The notes under the pieces were generated by a model. It ran no database searches, had not been told where the DNA came from, and saw only the letters and a program-made list of their open reading frames with translations. Position numbers and translations under genes: made by a program. This document shows, piece by piece, positions 58,257 through 64,000 of a stretch of DNA of 64,000 nucleotides; position 1 is the first letter of the stretch, and each line of letters starts with the position of its first letter. Location of the stretch: the NCBI GenBank assembly GCA_027490995.1, contig JAIXWY010000011.1, forward strand, positions 558,001 to 622,000, written 5' to 3'. This stretch comes from Opitutaceae bacterium. Its GTDB lineage: Bacteria; Verrucomicrobiota; Verrucomicrobiia; Opitutales; Opitutaceae.

Positions 58257-61145
58257 ATGGCGAAAGACCTTAAGGACACCCTGCAACTCCCGCGGACCGA
58301 ATTTCCCATGCGGGCGAATCTCGTCCAGCGGGAACCCGCCCGCCTCGCGTGGTGGGAGAAATCCGACCTGTACGGCGCCATTCAGCGCAACCGAGCCGAA
58401 CAACCGGCCTTCGTCCTCCACGACGGGCCCCCGTTCACGAATGGAGACGTGCATATCGGCACGGCCCTGAACAAGACGCTCAAGGATATCACGCTCCGTT
58501 ACAAGAACTTGCGTGGTTTCCGCACTCCCTTCGTTCCAGGATGGGACTGTCATGGACTGCCGATCGAACAGAAGGTGGCGCGCGAACTGCAGGCCAAGGG
58601 AGAAACGGTGTCCACCTCCGGACTGCGGGCTCGGTGCGATGCGTTTTCCGAGGGCTGGATTGAGCGGCAGAAGACCCAGTTTAAGCGACTCGGCGTCCTT
58701 GCCGACTGGGCCCATGAGTACAAGACGAAGGCCCCGGAGTTCGAGGCCGATATCGTCCGTACCTTTGCGGCGTTTGTCGAACGCGGCCTCGTCTATCGCA
58801 GCAAGAAGCCCGTCTACTGGTCGATCCCCTTCGAGACGGCTCTGGCCGAGGCGGAGATCGAGTACCGGGACCATGTTTCCCCGGCGATCTGGGTGAGGTT
58901 TCCGGTTGCCGCAGACGTCGCTCAGGCGCGCGGCCTCCCCGCCGACAAGCCGCTGTCTGTAGTCATTTGGACCACGACCCCGTGGACACTGCCCGCGAAT
59001 CTCGCGATCGCGGTTCACCCCGAAGTGGCGTACGTGGTCGCGGATTTGGGTGCCGAGCGGATCGTGGTGGCCGAGGCGCTGCTCGCTTCCGTGCTGGCAG
59101 CGGCGAAAAGTGAGGCTCCGGCCCACGTGGTCGCGACCGTCAACGGTCGAGACCTTGAACATCTCGCGGCCCGCCACCCGTTCATCGATCGCCCCTCGCC
59201 CATCGTGCTGGCGGACTACGTCACCACGGACAGCGGTACCGGAGCCGTCCACACCGCCCCTGGACACGGCTCGGAGGATCATCTCACGGGCCTGCGCTAC
59301 GGACTCCCGGCGTATTGTCCGGTGGGCGACGACGGCCGGTACGTCAATGATGGCCAAGTACCGGCCGACTTCGTCGGACTATCGACGCTGGAGACCGTGG
59401 AGGATCTCGCGGCGAAGCGAACCTCCCCCGCCAACATTGCCGTGCTCAAGCGACTGGCGGAGACCCAGACCCTCTTCGCGCGGCAACGCTACGTCCACAG
59501 CTACCCGCATTGCTGGCGCTCCAAGACGCCTATCATCTTCCGCGCAGTCGACCAATGGTTCGTGAGCTTGGACGGCAGAGATGGAACGGCTTCCTCGCCC
59601 TCGCCGCGTGCGGTGGCTCTCCACGCGCTTCCGGAAGTGCGCTGGATTCCCAGTTGGGGCGAGAATCGGATTCGCGGTGCCGTCGAGGCCCGTCCGGACT
59701 GGTGCATTAGCCGTCAGCGTTCTTGGGGAGTGCCGATCGTCGCCTTCTACGACACTCAGCGCACGCCCTACCTCGACGCTGGCGTAGTCCGCGCCGTCGC
59801 AGCGAAGATCGCCGAGCGCGGCAGCAATTTCTGGTACGATGCGCCGGCCTCAGAAATCCTCAGCGGGGTGCCACTCCCTGCCGGCTGGCCGCCTGCGAGC
59901 GAGCTCACCGCTGGACGCGACACGCTCGACGTTTGGATCGACTCCGGGTCCTCGCACGCCGCCGTTCTGCGTCGGAGTCAGGGCAACACCCAGTGGCCCG
60001 CGGACCTGTACCTTGAGGGCAGCGACCAGCACCGCGGCTGGTTCCAGTCCTCGCTCTGGACCTCGGTGATCGCCTACGGCGCCGCGCCCTACAAGGCGGT
60101 TCTCACGCACGGCTTCATTGTCGGTGAGGACGGGAAGAAAATTTCCAAGTCCGGCCAATACGAGAAGCCCCCGACCTCAGACAACTTCATCGCCCAATAC
60201 GGCGCGGATGTCATCCGGCTGTGGATCGCTTCCCAGAACTTCACCGAGGACATTACGCTCTCCGAGAAGATCCTGAACAATGCTGCCGAGGCCTACCGGC
60301 TCTTCCGCAACACGTTTCGCTACCAGCTCTCGAACCTGTGCGACTTCGACGCGTCCCGGGATGCGATTCCGTTCGCCCACCTCGATGCCTTGGATCGCTG
60401 GGCGCTCCACCAACTGTTCACGCTGGAACGGGAGTGCGTGCAAGCCTACGAGGCGTATGAGTTCCACCGCGTCTACCAACTGTGCAACCAGTTCTGCGCG
60501 GTCACGCTTTCGGCCGTTTATCACGACATTCTCAAGGATCGCCTCTACACGCTCGGCACCGCCCATCCGCTGCGCCGCTCGTCGCAGACCGCGATCCACC
60601 ATCTGTTCCACACGCTGGTGCGAATCCTCGCCCCCATCCTCAGCCTGACCGCTGACGAAGCGTGGTGCCATGCGCACTTCAATCAGGATTTGCCGTCGGC
60701 CGAAGGCCTCGTGGGCAAAGACCCGCGCCTCGCTTCGATCCATCTGCAAGACTGGCCCTCGCTTCCCGCCGAGTGGAATCAGCCCAGCCTTGATGCGGAT
60801 ATGGTTCGCCTTTTCGACATCCGCCGCCGCGTCAACGAATCCATCGAACCCTTGCGTGCCGCCGGCAAGCTCGGCAAGTCGCTCGATGCCGCCATCCAGC
60901 TCACCACGCGGGACGCGGACTCGCTCACCTTGCTGACGGCCCACCGCGACCTGCTGCCCGAGCTCTTCATCGTGTCGCAGGTCGAGGTCACCTCCGCGAC
61001 CAGCGCGGAAGGTGGCGTCGCGGTCGGAGTTCGCCACGCCCAAGAACTCGGTCATCACCGCTGCCCCCGCTGCTGGCGCTGGGTCCCTCAGCTGTGCTCC
61101 ACCCCGCACGGCGAGATCTGCCCGCGCTGTTCGGAAGCCCTCTAA
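58257..61145 (+). CDS. ileS: Isoleucyl-tRNA synthetase
   Basis: IleS charges tRNA-Ile and edits valine. The 962-residue protein carries the HIGH-like HIGT (66-69) in PFTNGDVHIGTALNK, the editing domain with WTTTPWTLPANLAIAVHP and GTGAVHTAPGHG, the KMSKS-type KISKS (628-632), and a C-terminal zinc knuckle (CPRCWRWVPQL...CPRCSEAL). The CPRC pairs mark the bacterial zinc-binding form. It begins the ileS-dksA-like-lspA series; the next start is 29 bases away. Confidence 0.97.
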   Translation: MAKDLKDTLQLPRTEFPMRANLVQREPARLAWWEKSDLYGAIQRNRAEQPAFVLHDGPPFTNGDVHIGTALNKTLKDITLRYKNLRGFRTPFVPGWDCHGLPIEQKVARELQAKGETVSTSGLRARCDAFSEGWIERQKTQFKRLGVLADWAHEYKTKAPEFEADIVRTFAAFVERGLVYRSKKPVYWSIPFETALAEAEIEYRDHVSPAIWVRFPVAADVAQARGLPADKPLSVVIWTTTPWTLPANLAIAVHPEVAYVVADLGAERIVVAEALLASVLAAAKSEAPAHVVATVNGRDLEHLAARHPFIDRPSPIVLADYVTTDSGTGAVHTAPGHGSEDHLTGLRYGLPAYCPVGDDGRYVNDGQVPADFVGLSTLETVEDLAAKRTSPANIAVLKRLAETQTLFARQRYVHSYPHCWRSKTPIIFRAVDQWFVSLDGRDGTASSPSPRAVALHALPEVRWIPSWGENRIRGAVEARPDWCISRQRSWGVPIVAFYDTQRTPYLDAGVVRAVAAKIAERGSNFWYDAPASEILSGVPLPAGWPPASELTAGRDTLDVWIDSGSSHAAVLRRSQGNTQWPADLYLEGSDQHRGWFQSSLWTSVIAYGAAPYKAVLTHGFIVGEDGKKISKSGQYEKPPTSDNFIAQYGADVIRLWIASQNFTEDITLSEKILNNAAEAYRLFRNTFRYQLSNLCDFDASRDAIPFAHLDALDRWALHQLFTLERECVQAYEAYEFHRVYQLCNQFCAVTLSAVYHDILKDRLYTLGTAHPLRRSSQTAIHHLFHTLVRILAPILSLTADEAWCHAHFNQDLPSAEGLVGKDPRLASIHLQDWPSLPAEWNQPSLDADMVRLFDIRRRVNESIEPLRAAGKLGKSLDAAIQLTTRDADSLTLLTAHRDLLPELFIVSQVEVTSATSAEGGVAVGVRHAQELGHHRCPRCWRWVPQLCSTPHGEICPRCSEAL

Positions 61146-61174
61146 AAATACCCCCCAAAAAAAAATACCCCGCC

Positions 61175-62251
61175 ATGGCAAAGAAGAAACCCTCCCGGAC
61201 CGCGAAGGCTCCCGCCTCCAAGAAATCCTCTCCGTCTCACGTGCACAAGAAACCCTCTCCCGAGAAGGCGCGTCAAGCGCCGTCCAAGCCCACCGTCAAG
61301 AAGGCAGCACCCAAACCGGTGCCAGCAAAGGCACCGCCGCCCACAAAGGCCGTCGCTCCGGCCAAAGCCGCGCCGGCCCAAGCTGTGGCTACACACGCAA
61401 AGCCAGCCAGCAAACCGCCCGTCGCACCCAACAAGGCGACCGCACCCAGTAAAGCGGCCGCACCGGCCAAGGCGGTCGAGCCGACTCAAGGAGCCGACAA
61501 GGGCAAGGCCCGCGATGCGCTGCGGAACAAGATTCTGGGCAGCCGCAAGCCGGCCAAGCCGATCGCCTTCTCCTTGGAGGAGGTGCGCGAACTCGCGAAA
61601 GTCGCCGCCAAGGGCAGCGAGAATGCGACAAAAAGTAAGGTCACCGCCATCAAGGCCAAACCCGGCAAGGTGACGGAAATCCGGCCCGCGGCAAAGCCGG
61701 CGACCCCGAATCACGTGAAGGCCGCGTCGCTTGCCGACATCCTCGGCTTCAACCCTCGCAAGACCAGCGCCCCCAACGCTGAGTCCGACGCCGACATTCC
61801 CGAAAAGTACCGACGCTACTATCGCCTGCTCATCGAGCTGCGCAATCATGTGACCGGCCAGTTGGACCAGCACACCGAGGACACGTTGAAGCGCTCGTCC
61901 AAGGAGGACGCCGGCGACCTGTCGAGCTACGGCCAGCACATGGCGGACGCCGGGACCGACACCTTCGACCGCGACTTCGCGCTCAGCCTCGTTTCGAGTG
62001 AGCAGGAGGCTCTCTCCGAGATCGAAGCGGCAATCCAGCGCATCAAGGCCGGTACCTATGGCATCTGCGAAATCACGCAGAAGCCGATCGCCAAGGAGCG
62101 TCTCCTCGCCGTTCCCTTCACCCGTTACTCGGCGGAGGCGCAGAAGGAGATCGAACGCAACCGCTACCGGACCCGGACCGGAGCCGGGCTCTTCGGCGAA
62201 CTCGGTGAAGAGGGCGCATCGATGGCTAGCGACGACGGCGGCGACGATTGA
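61175..62251 (+). CDS. DksA/TraR-like protein with Lys/Pro/Ala-rich N-terminus and degenerate zinc finger
   Basis: A 358-residue protein. Residues 1-200 are basic and repetitive (Lys, Pro, Ala: PSKPTVKKAAPKPVPAKAPP), histone H1-like. Residues 205-330 resemble DksA/TraR: RRYYRLLIELRNHVTGQL, DLSSYGQHMADAGTDTFDRD, then GTYGICEITQKPIAKERLLA. The four zinc cysteines of the C4 finger are reduced to one: Cys298 stays, while Thr301, Ser319 and Ala322 take the other places. DksA modulates rRNA transcription with ppGpp; this version may bind nucleic acid through its tail instead. It overlaps the lspA frame (TTGA) and lies between ileS and lspA. Confidence 0.8.
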   Translation: MAKKKPSRTAKAPASKKSSPSHVHKKPSPEKARQAPSKPTVKKAAPKPVPAKAPPPTKAVAPAKAAPAQAVATHAKPASKPPVAPNKATAPSKAAAPAKAVEPTQGADKGKARDALRNKILGSRKPAKPIAFSLEEVRELAKVAAKGSENATKSKVTAIKAKPGKVTEIRPAAKPATPNHVKAASLADILGFNPRKTSAPNAESDADIPEKYRRYYRLLIELRNHVTGQLDQHTEDTLKRSSKEDAGDLSSYGQHMADAGTDTFDRDFALSLVSSEQEALSEIEAAIQRIKAGTYGICEITQKPIAKERLLAVPFTRYSAEAQKEIERNRYRTRTGAGLFGELGEEGASMASDDGGDD

Positions 62252-62259
62252 GCGCCCCC

Positions 62260-62793
62260 GTGTCCAGTCGTACCACGCCGCCCTCCCCGACTCGGGGTTG
62301 GGCGGAGCGCATCCTCGCCTACCGGCGTTTCTGGGCCTTGGCCCTCGTTGTGTTCGCGCTGGACCAAGGATCCAAGGCTTGGGTCTTTGCCACACTCCCG
62401 TTCGGAACCTACGGTCCGCCCGGCGCGATCACCGTCATCGACGGATTCTTCTACCTCGCCCACGTCGGCAACACGGGAGCCGCTTGGAGTCTCTTCACCG
62501 GCCGCAGTACGCTGTTGGCCGGCCTCGCTCTAGTGACCCTCGTCGGCATCTACGCCTGGCGATCCTCTCTGGGCTTGCGCTTCCGAACCGTGCAAACGGG
62601 GTTCGGCCTGCTCTGCGGCGGCATCGTCGGTAACTTCGTAGATCGACTGCTCCACGGCCACGTCGTCGACTTCATCGATCTGCACTTCGGTAGCTACGTC
62701 TATCCGACCTTCAACATCGCCGACGCCGGAATCTGCACGGGCGTCGGCCTCTACATGATCTGGACGCTCCGCCAGCCACCACCGGAGGCCTGA
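62260..62793 (+). CDS. lspA: Lipoprotein signal peptidase
   Basis: LspA cleaves the signal peptide of lipidated prolipoproteins in the inner membrane. About 177 residues with four membrane helices. The aspartyl active site is visible in [20 protein letters not shown] (the GN..DR..G.V.DF motif) and in [11 protein letters not shown] (FN.AD). I use the GTG at 62260; a TTG at 62248, overlapping the previous stop, is an alternative. It fits the ileS-lspA association. The following 65 bases hold only the guaB leader. Confidence 0.93.
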   Translation: MSSRTTPPSPTRGWAERILAYRRFWALALVVFALDQGSKAWVFATLPFGTYGPPGAITVIDGFFYLAHVGNTGAAWSLFTGRSTLLAGLALVTLVGIYAWRSSLGLRFRTVQTGFGLLCGGIVGNFVDRLLHGHVVDFIDLHFGSYVYPTFNIADAGICTGVGLYMIWTLRQPPPEA

Positions 62794-62858
62794 TTTTCTC
62801 GCGGGCCGAAAATGCATTTGCCCTTCCGCCCCGCACCTTTACCTCCTTCTTGGCAACC

Positions 62859-64000
62859 ATGAGCCCGGTTGCCCACGACTCTCCCCTCAGTTCGCCCTCG
62901 GATCGCGAGTTCTACCTGGGGGCCGATGATTTCTTCCGCGCCAATCGGCCGACGTCCCTGACGTTCGATGACGTCTCATTGGCTACCCTCTTCTCGGACA
63001 TTCTGCCCAAGGATGCGGACCCCTCGACCGCCCTCTCCGAGTCCCTGAGGCTGCCGATCCCCATCATCTCGTCCGACATGGACACGGTGACGGAAGCCAA
63101 AATGGCGATCACCATGGCCCTCAACGGAGGGCTCGGCGTCATCCACTACAACATGACGGCCCGCGAGCAGATCAAGGAGGTCGCGCGGGTGAAACGCCAC
63201 ATCCACGGGCTCATCCAAGATCCGATCACTGTCACGCCCGATCAACTGGTCGGCGACGTCCTGGCGATGATCGAGCAGCGGCGCTATGAGTTTCGCACCT
63301 TCCCGGTCGTCGATGGCGAGGGCAAGCTCATGGGCCTGCTCTCCGGCAGCAGCGTCCGCGATCGCTACCGCACCAAAAAGGTCGCTGAGGCCATGGTCCC
63401 GCGGCGGGAAATCCTCACGCTCCATGAGCGCAATCTGAAGCCCGACCCCATCAGCGCCGCGGACGCTTTTTTCATGGAGCACGTCGGCATCCACAAGATG
63501 CTCGTGGTGGATGACGGTGATCGCCTCCGCGGACTCGTGACCTTCTCAGACGTCGAGCGCATCACCGCCGAGGCCAAGTCTCGGCGCAAGCCCGCGCGCG
63601 ACGGTGAATTCCGTCTCGTGGTCGGCGCCGCGATCGCCCCGGTTCGTCTGGCCGATGGTTCGCTCGATCGCGACCGCATCCTGACGCATGTCAGCCAGCT
63701 TGTCGAAGAGTCCGTCGATGCCGTTGCCGTTTCCACCGCTCATGGTCACACCGCCGGGGTCGGCGACATGGTGCGACTGGTCCGCCAGCACTTTCCAGCC
63801 CTCACCATCATCGCGGGTAACGTGACCAGTGGTGACGGCGTGCGATACCTCGCCGACTGCGGCGCGAGCGCGATCAAGGTCGGTCAGGGTCCGGGCTCCA
63901 TCTGTACGACCCGCATCGTCGCGGGCGTCGGCATCCCGCAGCTCACCGCCCTTTACGTCGCCAGCCGCGAAGCGGCGGCGCGCGGGGTGCGAGTGATCGC
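62859..64000 (+). CDS. guaB: Inosine-5'-monophosphate dehydrogenase (3' end outside window)
   Basis: GuaB oxidises IMP to XMP, the first step of GMP synthesis, with NAD. The visible 380 residues start [20 protein letters not shown]. They include [36 protein letters not shown] and the paired CBS domains (about 105-225). The loop [10 protein letters not shown] and the catalytic Cys349 in [15 protein letters not shown] are also present. The frame is open to the last base, so the C-terminal part (usually about 110-120 more residues) is cut off by the window. Confidence 0.96.
   Translation, partial: MSPVAHDSPLSSPSDREFYLGADDFFRANRPTSLTFDDVSLATLFSDILPKDADPSTALSESLRLPIPIISSDMDTVTEAKMAITMALNGGLGVIHYNMTAREQIKEVARVKRHIHGLIQDPITVTPDQLVGDVLAMIEQRRYEFRTFPVVDGEGKLMGLLSGSSVRDRYRTKKVAEAMVPRREILTLHERNLKPDPISAADAFFMEHVGIHKMLVVDDGDRLRGLVTFSDVERITAEAKSRRKPARDGEFRLVVGAAIAPVRLADGSLDRDRILTHVSQLVEESVDAVAVSTAHGHTAGVGDMVRLVRQHFPALTIIAGNVTSGDGVRYLADCGASAIKVGQGPGSICTTRIVAGVGIPQLTALYVASREAAARGVRVI

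Overview
The window is a gene-dense, GC-rich stretch of bacterial chromosome. It carries almost only core housekeeping genes, with no insertion sequence, prophage, CRISPR array, rRNA or tRNA gene that I could see. The gene set fits a Gram-negative, aerobic member of Verrucomicrobiota, most likely Opitutaceae or a relative: lipopolysaccharide and outer-membrane assembly lipoproteins, a TolC-type channel, sigma-54, a tricorn protease homologue, verrucomicrobial-style AFTLVEV prepilins, and a degenerate DksA-like gene between ileS and lspA. This assignment is by overall impression; no marker phylogeny was possible. Oxygen-dependent HemF and a HemY/HemG-type protoporphyrinogen oxidase point to aerobic growth.

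Layout. 1-4.7 kb: the end of rpoN, then tsaD and ctpA on the minus strand, and a MidA-like methyltransferase with a degraded cofactor motif. 4.7-8.6 kb: rpmB with its terminator, then a minus-strand fatty-acid operon (reductase module, fabG, acpP, fabF). 8.7-14.4 kb: mnmA, a tricorn protease and hisC. 14.4-24.2 kb is the most unusual part: two tandem paralogous DUF2298-type polytopic membrane proteins diverge from a three-gene minor-pilin operon. The middle pilin carries a tail of about 720 residues made of Thr-Pro/Ser-Pro/Arg-Pro repeats with poly-Gly islands. 24.2-32.7 kb: a TolC-like protein, nadE, hemL, a SpoIVB-like S55 protein and a secreted propeller-like protein. 32.7-38.2 kb: xerC, mazG, trpC, rsmA, a secreted unknown, an exported asparaginase and tatA. 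38.3-43.5 kb: rpmF-plsX-fabH, a BamD-like TPR protein, an LptE-like lipoprotein, rpe and a small membrane protein. 43.5-51.9 kb: an ABC importer pair without a permease, hpt, uvrB, eno, rlmI and a possible 48-residue membrane protein. 52-58.2 kb: prfC, a D,D-carboxypeptidase and hemF-hemE-hemG. 58.2-64 kb: ileS, a DksA/TraR-like gene, lspA and the start of guaB.

How the genes work together. Fatty-acid and phospholipid synthesis is split between two loci (fabG-acpP-fabF and rpmF-plsX-fabH). Haem synthesis is represented by hemL and by the overlapping hemF-hemE pair followed by hemG. Envelope biogenesis is a recurring theme (tatA, lspA, BamD-like, LptE-like, ctpA, the carboxypeptidase, TolC). 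The best candidate for something undescribed is the 14.4-24.2 kb region. My hypothesis is that the Thr/Ser/Pro-rich pilin tail is an extended stalk at a pilus or pseudopilus tip, possibly glycosylated by the neighbouring DUF2298 membrane proteins. No stretch above about 300 bases lacks a gene; the longest gaps are about 190-210 bases (18485-18674 and 48969-49180).
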